Of a stretch of DNA of 64,000 bases, positions 23,996 to 31,631 are shown piece after piece. This DNA is from Palsa-504 sp963835775 (lineage in GTDB: Bacteria > Actinomycetota > Actinomycetes > Streptosporangiales > Streptosporangiaceae), in the NCBI GenBank assembly GCA_963835775.1, contig CAWIHB010000020.1:348384-412383 (forward strand), read 5' to 3'. The notes beneath the pieces were generated by a model, which was given only the letters and a program-made list of their open reading frames with translations, was not told the origin of the DNA and searched no databases. Every line of letters begins with the position of its first letter. The first letter of the stretch is position 1. The position numbers were made by a program, and so were the translations under genes.

Positions 23996-24849
23996 CGGGC
24001 CGCCCTGCGCTGCAGCAGCGCATACCCCGTCATGACGATGGCCATCATGATCACCATGCCCAGGGCGAGCAGGTCGGCCTCGTTGACGTTGCTCAGCCCG
24101 ACCTCGCTGGACAGCGCGGTGCTGATCTGCTGCGGCACCACGTAGGCGACCTGGTTCTCCCAGGCCTGGATGGTGGCGTAGGCCGACAGCGCGGCCGCGA
24201 ACAGCAGCAGCGTCCCGCCCAGGAAGGCCGGCATCAGCAGCGGGCCGCCCACGTACCGCCAGTACTGCCAGGCGGACGAGCCGAGGTTCTCCGACGCCTC
24301 CCGCCACTGGACCTTCAGCCCGTCGATCGCGGGCAGGAAGACCAGCACCATGAGCGGGATCTCGAAATAGATGTAGATCAGCCCGATGCCCCACGGGAAG
24401 TCGAAGTACCAGCTGGCGTGGAACAGCAAGCCGACCGGGCCGACGAGCACCAGGAAGGCGAAGGCCAGCGTCACCCCGCCGAACTGGCCCAGGACGCCTG
24501 AGGCGGACAGGTAGAGCCTGCGCACCACGCCGTCCGGGTCACCCGATGCCACCGCGTAAGCCAGCAGGGCGCCCAGCACGGCGCCGATCAGCGAGGAGAA
24601 CACGGACAGCTTGAACGAGCCGATGAAGTACCCGCGCACCAGCGGGTTGAAGAGCTCGGTGAAGTTGGCGAAGGCCCACGCGCCGTTGGGGTTCTTGAGC
24701 GCGTCGACCATCACGATGCCAGTCGGCCAAATCAGGAAGATCCCGACGTAGGCCAGGAACGGGAGGGTACCGGCCCAGGCCGGTACGGACAGCCGGTGCC
24801 CGGCCCATGCAGGCCGGGCACCGGTCTTGGTTGTCGCAGCGACAGCCAC
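23983..24849 (-). CDS. ABC importer 2 permease A (PhnU/PotB-like)
   Basis: A 288-residue membrane protein paralogous to the one at 17406 (same C-terminus: LLQRRAARWLR). Six hydrophobic segments; the EAA-type loop is REASENLGSSAWQYWRYVGG. It lacks the long Pro/Ala-rich N-terminus of its paralogue. GTG 24849 lies 10 bp after the binding-protein stop. Confidence 0.82.
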   Translation of the reverse strand: MAVAATTKTGARPAWAGHRLSVPAWAGTLPFLAYVGIFLIWPTGIVMVDALKNPNGAWAFANFTELFNPLVRGYFIGSFKLSVFSSLIGAVLGALLAYAVASGDPDGVVRRLYLSASGVLGQFGGVTLAFAFLVLVGPVGLLFHASWYFDFPWGIGLIYIYFEIPLMVLVFLPAIDGLKVQWREASENLGSSAWQYWRYVGGPLLMPAFLGGTLLLFAAALSAYATIQAWENQVAYVVPQQISTALSSEVGLSNVNEADLLALGMVIMMAIVMTGYALLQRRAARWLR

Positions 24850-24858
24850 GTTCCCTCG

Positions 24859-25986
24859 CTAGCTGACGGCCTTCGCCCAGTTCGTCGCCAGGTAGTTGGC
24901 GGCGGATGTGTTCTGGGCCTGGGTGAGGAAGACAGGCGTGCCGGTGACGGCGGGCAGCAGCGCAGCCGCCGAGGTGTTGATGCTCCCGTCAGAGGTCATG
25001 GACACCTGCTCCACAGGCCTGGCCCCGCCCTCGAGCCAGAGGTTCTGCCCGCCGTCAGCGGCCTGCGAGTAGAGGAACTCCTCCCACAGCCGGGCCGCCG
25101 CGGGGTGCGGCGCACTCTTGTTGATGGCCTGCGCGTAGTACCCGCCGAGGACGGCGTTGGCTGGGATGAATACCTTCCAGTCCGCCTTCGGCACTCCCAC
25201 GTAGCTGGGCAGGTTGAGGTAATCCCAGTTGAACACGACCTGGGTCGTGCCCGCCTTGATCGTCGCGCCGGTCGCCGATATGGGGGAGAAGTTGCCGGCG
25301 GCCTTGAGCTTCTGGAAGAAAGACACCCCGTCGGCGATGCTGCCGGGCGTCCCGCCCTCGGCCAGGTTGGCCATCATCACGCCGTTCAGCGCCGCGTTGG
25401 CCGAGGTGGGGTTACCGTTCAGCGCGACCGCGTTCTTGAACTTCGGGCCGAGCAGCTGGCTCAGCGAGGTGATCGTGCCGAACTTGCTGGAATACCCGAC
25501 CGCCATGTAGCCGCCGTAGTCCTCATACCACAGCCCGCTCGCGTCCTTCTGCGCGGCGGGGATGTCAGACCAGGTGCTGACCTCGTAGGGCGCGAACAGG
25601 CTCGTGTTGGCCAGGGCGACGGCCAGGCCGATGTCCAGGACGTCGGGCGCCTTGGCGGTGCCGTTCTCGGTCTTGACCGCGTCGACTTCCTGCTGGCTGG
25701 TGCCGTCCGGGAGGGCGGAGTTGACCGTGATCCCGTACTTCTTCTCGAACATGCTGATGATGCTGCCGTAGTTCGCCCAGGTCGGCGGCAGCGCGATGAC
25801 GTTGAGCGTGCCTTCGCTCTTGGCCGCCGCGATCAGCGCATTCAGGCCACCGCCTGCCGCCGCGGTGGTCTCGTTGTTCCAGTTAACCCCGCTGCTCGAG
25901 CCCGACGACGAACTCGACGAGCAGCCGGCCGCCAGCAGCGCGGCGACCGCGACCCCGGCGAGCGCGAATCTATATGGCGATCTCAC
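24859..25986 (-). CDS. Phosphonate/polyamine-type ABC substrate-binding lipoprotein (importer 2)
   Basis: GTG 25986 has an excellent AGGAGG six bases upstream, giving 375 residues. Lipobox LAAGC with Cys22 is followed by a Ser/Gly linker and a mature domain paralogous to importer 1 (KSEGTLNVIALPPTWANYGS; EDYGGYMAVGYSSK; ARLWEEFLYSQ). It is first in an operon with two permeases, an ATPase and a phosphoesterase. The upstream region carries a LacI-type operator. The actual ligand needs binding assays; the degradative genes next door suggest an aminophosphonate. Confidence 0.8.
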   Translation of the reverse strand: MRSPYRFALAGVAVAALLAAGCSSSSSSGSSSGVNWNNETTAAAGGGLNALIAAAKSEGTLNVIALPPTWANYGSIISMFEKKYGITVNSALPDGTSQQEVDAVKTENGTAKAPDVLDIGLAVALANTSLFAPYEVSTWSDIPAAQKDASGLWYEDYGGYMAVGYSSKFGTITSLSQLLGPKFKNAVALNGNPTSANAALNGVMMANLAEGGTPGSIADGVSFFQKLKAAGNFSPISATGATIKAGTTQVVFNWDYLNLPSYVGVPKADWKVFIPANAVLGGYYAQAINKSAPHPAAARLWEEFLYSQAADGGQNLWLEGGARPVEQVSMTSDGSINTSAAALLPAVTGTPVFLTQAQNTSAANYLATNWAKAVS

Positions 25987-26101
25987 CCATGCCTCCTGAA
26001 AGCTTCCCCATCCCCGAAGCGGAATCGCGGCCGCCCGGAGGTCCCGTGCGGCGTCGCAGAGGTCGGCCGACCTCCTGGCCCCCAAGCTGAGTGTGCAGGA
26101 T

Positions 26102-26127
26102 AAACGCATCTAAAACGTTTAGCGTTT
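26102..26127. promoter_or_regulatory. LacI-type operator before importer 2
   Basis: AAACGC (26102-26107) and GCGTTT (26122-26127) are inverted, and between them lies CTAAAACGTTTAG with the perfect palindromic core AAACGTTT (26113-26120). A central CG inside such a core is the hallmark of LacI/GalR-family operators. It is AT-rich against a very GC-rich background. The adjacent lacI-type gene is truncated. Confidence 0.6.
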
Positions 26128-26138
26128 GGAATGCTCAC

Positions 26139-26157
26139 ACACCCCGGCGCGGGGTGT
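26139..26157. terminator. Perfect 8-3-8 hairpin
   Basis: ACACCCCG-GCG-CGGGGTGT, positioned just downstream of the LacI remnant's stop on the minus strand. Probably its former terminator, insulating the importer promoter. Confidence 0.55.
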
Positions 26158-26166
26158 CAAGGAACG

Positions 26167-26478
26167 TTACAGAGTTGCCACAGTGAGCGGAGCGGGCGCT
26201 ATCTCCATCTGGCCGGCACTTCCCGGGGCTTGCAGGGATGCACGCTCGACCAGTTCAACCGGTGCCACGTAGTCGCTGGGCAGGTGCCCGTCCAGCAGCC
26301 GCGCCATCAGCGCGCGGCCCATCTCCCGGCCGTCCAGGCGGATCGTGGCCATCGGGGGGTCAAGCAGCTCAGAGGTCGGCAGGTCGTCGTGGCCGATGAC
26401 CGAGACGTCCGGGCCGATCCGCAGGGACAGGTCGCGAGCGGATTCCGGCTGGCCGCTGCGATCCGCCCTGCTGACTCG
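26167..26478 (-). pseudogene. LacI-family regulator, C-terminal fragment
   Basis: The frame is open from a TGA at 26481. It reads LSLRIGPDVSVIGHDDLPTS, then ELLDPPMATIRLDGREMGRA and LMARLLDGHLPSDYVAPVEL. This is the final third of the periplasmic-binding-like effector domain of LacI/GalR regulators. The DNA-binding HTH and most of the effector domain are missing, and upstream sequence to 26580 is non-coding. About 104 codons remain of a normal 330-350. It probably once repressed importer 2 through the operator at 26102-26127. Confidence 0.75.
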
Positions 26479-26590
26479 TCATGGCCTTACCCGCGCTTAC
26501 GACGCACTGTTTCCCCCACAGAAGCGGAGGTAAGCCGCTGAGGGCACATCCTAACCAGCCGTCAAGGTCGTCGGCCACCTACCCGGACGG

Positions 26591-27271
26591 CTATGACCCG
26601 ATGACATGCGGGAGGATGCCCGCGATCGAGTCGAGGATGAGCGGCGCGCCGGCTTTCTCCAGGTCCGCCCGCGAGCCGGCGCCGGTCAGCACGCCCGCCA
26701 CGACCGCGGCCCCGGCGCGCAGCCCGGACTCCACGTCGCTGGCTGTGTCGCCGGCCACCGCGAGCTCGCTGACCGTGCCGCCGCGCAGCCGCAGCAGCGC
26801 GGTCAGCGGCAGGTCCGGCCAGGGGCGGCCGCGTCCCCAGAAGCCCGCGTCGGCGGGCGACAGGGCCAGGTCGACCAGGTCGCCCCAGCCCAGCTCGGCG
26901 ATGATGGCGTCCCGAGTGGCCGGCGAGAACCCGGTGGCCAGGCAGACCCGGATGCCGGCCTCGCGGCAGGTCTTGAACACCTCTTCCACGTCCGGCATGG
27001 CCGCGACCTGGCCCGCCCGGACGGCCGCCGCGTAGTGCCGCTCGAACGCCTCGTTGGTCTGCTGGGCCGCCCGCTCGTCGCCCAGGATCCGGCGGAACAC
27101 CTCGATCTTGGACTGGCCCATGCTCGACCGCACGTCCTTCATGGCCTGGCTGAACGCCCGCACCGGCAGGTTCTGCGCCGCGATGGCCGAGGTGAAGGCG
27201 TTGAGCACGGTGCCGTCGTCGCGGACCGTGGTGCCGGCCATGTCCAGGCAGGCGACGGTGATGCGGGTCAT
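26591..27271 (-). CDS. Phosphonatase-like HAD hydrolase (PhnX-like, TIGR03351 type)
   Basis: A 226-residue HAD-superfamily enzyme predicted to cleave the C-P bond of phosphonoacetaldehyde or a close analogue. Motif I is CLDMAGTTV, with Asp10 and Ala12 as in PhnX (DxAGTT) rather than the usual DxD. The cap segment MGQSKIEVF offers Lys55, matching the Schiff-base Lys of PhnX (MGxxK). Motif II is LATGFSP and motif IV GDTASDVESG. ATG 27271 overlaps the stop of the flavoenzyme gene (ATGA). The family is known to be linked genomically with such flavoenzymes and with HD oxygenases, exactly the context here. Confidence 0.86.
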   Translation of the reverse strand: MTRITVACLDMAGTTVRDDGTVLNAFTSAIAAQNLPVRAFSQAMKDVRSSMGQSKIEVFRRILGDERAAQQTNEAFERHYAAAVRAGQVAAMPDVEEVFKTCREAGIRVCLATGFSPATRDAIIAELGWGDLVDLALSPADAGFWGRGRPWPDLPLTALLRLRGGTVSELAVAGDTASDVESGLRAGAAVVAGVLTGAGSRADLEKAGAPLILDSIAGILPHVIGS

Positions 27272-28464
27272 CGGAACGTCTCCTCGGCTATGGCCGGGGC
27301 GCAGGTCATGCCCCGCCCGCCTGGCCCGGTGACCAGCACGACGCCGGGCTCGGGCTCGGATCTGTGGTACAGCGCATGACCGGCGGCCGGCTGGCCCGCG
27401 GCAGGCTGGGTCTCGCTGTAGACCCCGGCCCAGCGGCGCTGAATGCGCGGGATCGGGCCGCCGAGCAGTGCCTCGGCCCGGCCGCGCAGGTGGTCGTAGG
27501 CGTCGGAGTCCAGGTCGAACGCGAACGGCTCGCCGTATTCGTGGGTGTCGCCGATGGTCAGGCCGCCGTCGGCCCGCTGGACCAGGAGCAGCTGCGCCCG
27601 GGCCCGCTCGGCGGCAGGCGGCTGCGGCGGCAGCTGGCTGCGGCCTGGCACGTCGTAGGCGGGATAGTAGCGCAGCGAGTCGCCGTCGGCCACCGCCGTG
27701 GTGAGCCGCTCGGCCAGCGGCGCGGTCTGCATCATCTGCAGCCTGACCCGGCGCACCCCGTCGCGGGCCAGGAACGGCTGATACCGGCCGGCCACTCCGG
27801 TGAACGCGGCCCCGGTGCACAGCACGACCAGGTCGCACTGGTGCCAGACGCCGGTGTGGTCGCGCACCGCGTGGGGCGCGATCTCGGTGACCTCACGCCC
27901 GGGCCGCCACTGGTACCCGCTGTGTCGGCCAGGGGAGACGACCCCCCCAGACCCCCCTGCGGTGGCGGCCAGGTAGCCGCGCAGCGCCGGCAGTACCTGG
28001 CGCGGTTCCACGATCGCGTCGGCCCGGCACAGCAGGCCGCCCGCCAGCTCGCCGCGCAGGACCGGGTTGACCTCCCGGACCCCGCCCGGGTCGAGCAGCT
28101 CGAAGCCGCGCAGGCCCGCGTCGGGCAGGGCTGCGGCCTCCTTCAGGACCTGAAGCTCGGCGTCGTCGGTGGCCAGGGTCAGCGAGCCCGCGGGGCGGAA
28201 GCCCAGGCCGGGCACGGCGGCGGACAGTTCCTGCCACAGCTCGCGGGCACGCAGCGCCAGGCCGAGCTCGGCGCCCGCCCGCCTGCCGCTCAGCCAGACC
28301 AGGCCGAAGTTCCTGACGCTCGCGCCGCGGGCCTCAGCCTCCCGTTCCAGGTGCACGACCTCATAGCCGCGCCGCCTGGCCATCACCGCGTGCATCGTGC
28401 CGAGCACGCCCCCGCCGACCACTACGATCCGCTGTGTCAGCCTCACGGCAGCCAGTATAGTCAT
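27268..28464 (-). CDS. FAD-dependent glycine-oxidase-like oxidoreductase (TIGR03364 type)
   Basis: A 398-residue DAO-family flavoenzyme: Rossmann motif VVVGGGVLGTMHAVMARRRG, ASVRNFGLVW near the flavin, and a C-terminal TGPGGRGMTCAPAIAEE. Family members next to PhnX-like hydrolases are proposed to oxidise 2-aminoethylphosphonate or its N-methyl derivatives to phosphonoacetaldehyde. A Gly-rich stretch coded by C7/C6 tracts (27942-27956) looks like an insertion in a loop. A start at GTG 28446 is possible, because TATACT on the minus strand lies over the first codons. Divergent from the dioxygenase gene. Confidence 0.83.
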   Translation of the reverse strand: MTILAAVRLTQRIVVVGGGVLGTMHAVMARRRGYEVVHLEREAEARGASVRNFGLVWLSGRRAGAELGLALRARELWQELSAAVPGLGFRPAGSLTLATDDAELQVLKEAAALPDAGLRGFELLDPGGVREVNPVLRGELAGGLLCRADAIVEPRQVLPALRGYLAATAGGSGGVVSPGRHSGYQWRPGREVTEIAPHAVRDHTGVWHQCDLVVLCTGAAFTGVAGRYQPFLARDGVRRVRLQMMQTAPLAERLTTAVADGDSLRYYPAYDVPGRSQLPPQPPAAERARAQLLLVQRADGGLTIGDTHEYGEPFAFDLDSDAYDHLRGRAEALLGGPIPRIQRRWAGVYSETQPAAGQPAAGHALYHRSEPEPGVVLVTGPGGRGMTCAPAIAEETFR

Positions 28465-28480
28465 TTTCTAACATGTATAG
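28455..28480. promoter_or_regulatory. Twin GTATAG motifs in the divergent catabolic promoter
   Basis: GTATAGTCA starts at 28455 and GTATAGCCA at 28475, exactly 20 bp (two turns) apart. They resemble both the paired sites at 16159-16193 (compare TGTATAGCCAA with TGTCTAGCCAA) and the PhnF-type operator TGGTATAGACCA known from mycobacteria. They overlap likely -10 elements of both divergent promoters. Confidence 0.5.
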
Positions 28481-28519
28481 CCAACTCTAGTTTGCCGGGA
28501 TAGCGTCGGACGTGGAGGC

Positions 28520-29299
28520 ATGCGCGGTGAGCTGCAACGACGAGGATCTCGAGCTTGCCGTCGGCGCCGGGCCCGGGCCCTGGAGGCGGTGCTCCGCTGG
28601 GGGTTCGTGCTGCTGCACGACGTGCCGGCCGAGACCGGGATGGTGCTCGAGGTCGCGGCGAGCTTCGGGTTCGTGCGGGAGACGAACTACGGCCGGCTGT
28701 TCGATGTGCGCATCGAGCCGTTGCCGGGCAACCTGGCCTTCACCAGCCGGGCCATCCGGCCGCACACCGACAATCCGTACCGCGACCCAGTGCCTACCGT
28801 GCAGCTGCTGCACTGCCTGCGCACGGCGGACGACGGCGGGGATACCGGCCTGGTCGACGGGTTCGCCGCCGCCGCGGATCTTCGCGCCACCGACCACGCG
28901 GCGTTCGACGTGCTGGCGAGAAACTCTGTTCCGTTCGGCTATCTCGACCAGACCGCGGAACTACGGGCCAGCCAGCCGCTCATCCAGCTCAGCCCGCGCG
29001 GCCGGATCCGGGGGGTCCGGTTCAACAACCGGTCGGCGCAGCCGCTGCGGCTGCCCTACGCCAACGTCGTCGCGTTTTACGCGGCCTACCGGCGCTGGGC
29101 GGGGCTGCTGGCCGAGCCGGAGCGGCAGCTGAACCTGCGGCTGGCACCGGGCGACTGCCTGATCTTCGACAACACCCGCATCCTGCACGCCCGCACCGCC
29201 TTCAGCGTCACCGGCGGCCGGCACCTGCAGGGCTGCTACGCCGACCTGGACGGCCTGGCCAGCACGGTGGCCGTCCTGCGCAGAGGGGAGATCCCATGA
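28520..29299 (+). CDS. Fe(II)/2-oxoglutarate dioxygenase, gamma-butyrobetaine/TauD type (TmpA/PhnY*-like)
   Basis: The 259-residue frame holds the whole catalytic jelly-roll: HxD as His82-x-Asp84 (RPHTDNPYRD), distal His223 (RILHARTAF) and 2OG-binding Arg234 (GGRHLQGCYADLDG). Relatives hydroxylate gamma-butyrobetaine or the alpha carbon of (N-methylated) 2-aminoethylphosphonate. The N-terminal DUF971-like domain of most relatives (roughly 90-100 aa) is missing and there is no room for it before the divergent gene. The first 18 residues are Arg-rich and may be out of frame, so the true start is uncertain. It is coupled by overlap to the HD gene. Confidence 0.8.
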   Translation: MRGELQRRGSRACRRRRARALEAVLRWGFVLLHDVPAETGMVLEVAASFGFVRETNYGRLFDVRIEPLPGNLAFTSRAIRPHTDNPYRDPVPTVQLLHCLRTADDGGDTGLVDGFAAAADLRATDHAAFDVLARNSVPFGYLDQTAELRASQPLIQLSPRGRIRGVRFNNRSAQPLRLPYANVVAFYAAYRRWAGLLAEPERQLNLRLAPGDCLIFDNTRILHARTAFSVTGGRHLQGCYADLDGLASTVAVLRRGEIP

Positions 29300-29832
29300 C
29301 CGCGGTGGAAGCCATCGGGCAGCTGTTCGCCGGGCCCGGGGCCCGCGATTACCTGGGCGAGCCGGTGACCATCGGCACGCACATGCTGCAGGCCGGGGCG
29401 CTGGCCGAGGCGGCCATGAAGGGGGCAGGGGAGGTGGGTGGGGCCGCCCTGATCGCCGCCGCCCTGCTGCACGACGTCGGCCACCTGCGGCAACAGACCG
29501 ACAGTCGGCACGGCGAGGCGGGGGCGGCCTGGCTGGGCCAGTGGTTCGGCGCGGCGGTCACCGAACCGGTGCGGCTGCACGTGGCCGCGAAACGGTACCT
29601 GTGCGCCGTGGAGCCCGGCTACTTCGGGCTGCTGTCGGAGGAATCGGTCCGGACCTTGGCCCGGCAGGGCGGGCCGATGACGCCGGGCCAGGCCGCCGCG
29701 TTCGAGGCGCTGCCGCACGCCCGGGACGCGGTGGCGGTGCGCCGCTGGGACGACGCGGCCAAGGACCCGGCGGTCACGCCGCCGGCCTTCGCGCACTTCG
29801 CGCCGCTGCTAGAGGCGCTGATCGGGTCCTGA
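29296..29832 (+). CDS. HD-domain mixed-valent diiron oxygenase (PhnZ/TmpB type)
   Basis: A 178-residue HD-domain protein that, by family, cleaves the C-P bond of an alpha-hydroxylated aminophosphonate to an acid plus phosphate. It keeps the PhnZ residues: Tyr19 and Glu22 (DYLGEPVT), His29, His59-Asp60 (LLHDVGH), His63, His72, His95 and Lys99 (LHVAAKRYLC), and Asp152 or 153. The Tyr/Glu pair is the diagnostic substrate-gating feature separating oxygenases from HD phosphohydrolases. ATG 29296 overlaps the dioxygenase stop, matching the TmpA-TmpB or PhnY-PhnZ pairing. The 3' end overlaps the convergent gntR by 24 bp. Confidence 0.87.
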   Translation: MTAVEAIGQLFAGPGARDYLGEPVTIGTHMLQAGALAEAAMKGAGEVGGAALIAAALLHDVGHLRQQTDSRHGEAGAAWLGQWFGAAVTEPVRLHVAAKRYLCAVEPGYFGLLSEESVRTLARQGGPMTPGQAAAFEALPHARDAVAVRRWDDAAKDPAVTPPAFAHFAPLLEALIGS

Positions 29833-30594
29833 GCGGGCGGGCGTGCGGGACAGCGCATTGACCGCGATCGAGTTGTGCACGCTGAAGGCCACGGCGCTGC
29901 CCAGGTAGCGGTCGTCCGACCACTCCACGGGCACCCCGGCCAGCTCCGTGGTCAGGCGGCGCTCGCGCAGCATGGGCACCCGGGGGCTGACGCCGAGCAG
30001 CCGGGCATCCAGGGCCGAGGCCGGCACCGCGTCCATGACGTGCTCGGCGTCGGCGAAGACGATGCCCAGCTCCTCCAGCCGCTCGGTGATCGACTCCTGC
30101 TCCAGGTCCATGCCCGCCACCAGCACGCCGACCCGGTCCGGGTAGACGCCGCGCTCGACCATCACCGGCCGTCCGGACAGCAGCCGCACCCGGGTCAGGT
30201 GGTAGACCGGTGCGCCCGGCGGCAGGGCCAGGCGCTCGGCCTCCAGCGGCTTGGCCGGACGGCGCTGCAGCGCGACGACCTGGCCGCCCGGCACCTCATC
30301 CATGGCCCGGGCCCAGCGGGAGAAGGAAAGCAGCTCGCCGAAGCTCTGCACCCGAGGACCGCCGATGACCACCCGGCGCGCGCCGCGGCGGGAGGCGATC
30401 ACCCCGTCGGCGCGCAGCGCCGCGAATGCCTGGCGGATCGTGCCGCGGGAGACCGAGTAACGCTCGGCTAGTTCGGCTTCGGACGGGAGCCGGGTACCCG
30501 CGGCGTAGCCGCCCGCGGCGATGGCGGCCTTGATGTCCTCGGCCACCTTGCGGTAAAGCGACGGCGAACGGGAGACCGCCGAATCTACTGCCAT
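29809..30594 (-). CDS. GntR-family regulator, HutC/PhnF type
   Basis: A 261-residue repressor: winged HTH at about 10-75 (SLYRKVAEDIKAAIAAGGYA, then SEAELAERYSVSRGTIRQAF) and a UTRA effector domain (PGAPVYHLTRVRLLSGRPVM; PVEWSDDRYLGSAVAFSV). Regulators of this subgroup sit in phosphonate operons (PhnF, PhnR) and bind short palindromes with TATAGNCCA-like halves. Convergent with the HD oxygenase, so it probably controls the whole island from the sites at 16159 and 28455. Confidence 0.85.
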   Translation of the reverse strand: MAVDSAVSRSPSLYRKVAEDIKAAIAAGGYAAGTRLPSEAELAERYSVSRGTIRQAFAALRADGVIASRRGARRVVIGGPRVQSFGELLSFSRWARAMDEVPGGQVVALQRRPAKPLEAERLALPPGAPVYHLTRVRLLSGRPVMVERGVYPDRVGVLVAGMDLEQESITERLEELGIVFADAEHVMDAVPASALDARLLGVSPRVPMLRERRLTTELAGVPVEWSDDRYLGSAVAFSVHNSIAVNALSRTPARSGPDQRL

Positions 30595-30664
30595 AGAAGC
30601 TGAGCGTATCTGGCCGCGACCCGGATTAGAGCGCGCACCGTGGGACGAATCGGACCGGCTGGGC

Positions 30665-30716
30665 GGTGAAACCCCGGTTACACCACCCTAGTGGGGGATG
30701 AATCCCGGGTTTCACC
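30665..30716. terminator. Inverted repeat at the end of the hydrolase gene
   Basis: GGTGAAACCC (30665-30674) and GGGTTTCACC (30707-30716) are a perfect 10-bp inverted repeat around a 32-nt loop that can itself pair. The stop codon of the hydrolase lies inside it. Confidence 0.5.
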
Positions 30717-31421
30717 ACCCTCTGGGACGGCCGCCAGGATGGCCTGGGCCAGGTCGGCCGGCCGGGTGAACTGGGGCCAGTGGCCGGTGGGCAGGTCCAC
30801 GTAGTCCACCTCCCGGATCCTCGCGAGCTCCCGCACGTACGGGTGCTCTTCCTTGATCCACTTGCGCAAGGTGGCGCTCGGGAACTCGCACGCGATGACC
30901 GTGACGGGCACGTCGTAGCGCCGCTCGTCGGACAGCCGCTGCCGGTCGCTGGTGACGTGCTCGGGCGTCGGGATGGCGCGCTCGCGGAACGCGGCACGCA
31001 GGTCGTCGTCCAGGTCAACCAGGTCCTCGGCCTCGAACAGCGACCAGTCGGGCAGCGGGACCTCACCGTTTTCGGTCGGCAGCTCGTCGTTGATCAATCC
31101 GCCGTCGCCCAGCGGCCCGCTGTCCACGTAGACCACCCGGGCCACCCGGTCCGGCCGGGCGTCGGCCGCGGCGTGGGCGACCGCGCCGCCGCCGGAGTGC
31201 CCGACCAGGACGACCTGGCCGGGTCTCAGGGAGTCGATGACGCCGACGACCGCGTCGATGTGATCGCGCAGGGTAATCGCGGAGCGGTCGGCGTCCTTGG
31301 ACTCCATGCCGGGCAGCGTCAGGGGACGAGTGCGGTGCCCCGCCTGGGCCAAGGCGGGCACAACCTCGTCCCACGACGAGGCATCGAGCCAGAAACCGGG
31401 AATCAGAATGATGTCCATCAT
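30678..31421 (-). CDS. Alpha/beta hydrolase
   Basis: A 247-residue esterase-like protein of the short hydrolase group often annotated as AB hydrolase_6: N-terminus MMDIILIPGFWLDASSWDEV, nucleophile elbow VGHSGGGA with Ser near residue 96, and a C-terminal LPTGHWPQ supplying the His. The catalytic acid is probably Asp in VVYVDSG or later. No signal peptide. The substrate is unknown. It is transcribed separately from the phosphonate genes. Confidence 0.8.
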   Translation of the reverse strand: MMDIILIPGFWLDASSWDEVVPALAQAGHRTRPLTLPGMESKDADRSAITLRDHIDAVVGVIDSLRPGQVVLVGHSGGGAVAHAAADARPDRVARVVYVDSGPLGDGGLINDELPTENGEVPLPDWSLFEAEDLVDLDDDLRAAFRERAIPTPEHVTSDRQRLSDERRYDVPVTVIACEFPSATLRKWIKEEHPYVRELARIREVDYVDLPTGHWPQFTRPADLAQAILAAVPEGGETRDSSPTRVV

Positions 31422-31499
31422 CCGAGGCTAGGGCCGGCCACTGACATTCCGGCCCCGCACCAACGAGCCGGTCCCGCGCCAGTGAAGATCTCTTCTGCC

Positions 31500-31534
31500 G
31501 AACGGGCCGCGGTGTCAGTGACCACGGCCCGTTC
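31500..31534. terminator. 13-bp stem hairpin downstream of pirin gene
   Basis: GAACGGGCCGCGG (31500-31512) pairs with CCACGGCCCGTTC (31522-31534) with one mismatch and a 9-nt loop. It lies beyond the tandem repeats at the 3' side of the minus-strand pirin gene. Confidence 0.6.
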
Positions 31535-31535
31535 C

Positions 31536-31631
31536 GTTCAGTGTGGCTTGAGTTCAGTGTGGCTTGAGTTCAGTGTGGCTTGAGTTCAGTGTGGCTTGAG
31601 TTCAGTGTGGCTTGAGTTCAGTGTGGCTTGA
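31536..31631. repeat. Six perfect tandem copies of a 16-bp unit
   Basis: The unit GTTCAGTGTGGCTTGA is repeated six times without a mismatch. The last copy overlaps the pirin gene end: read on the minus strand each unit carries CTCAAGCCACACTGA, coding Leu-Lys-Pro-His-stop. The array thus duplicates the pirin stop region five times. Confidence 0.95.

Noticed and set aside
31536..31631. CRISPR array
   Set aside because: The repeats are directly adjacent 16-mers with no spacers, and no cas genes are present.
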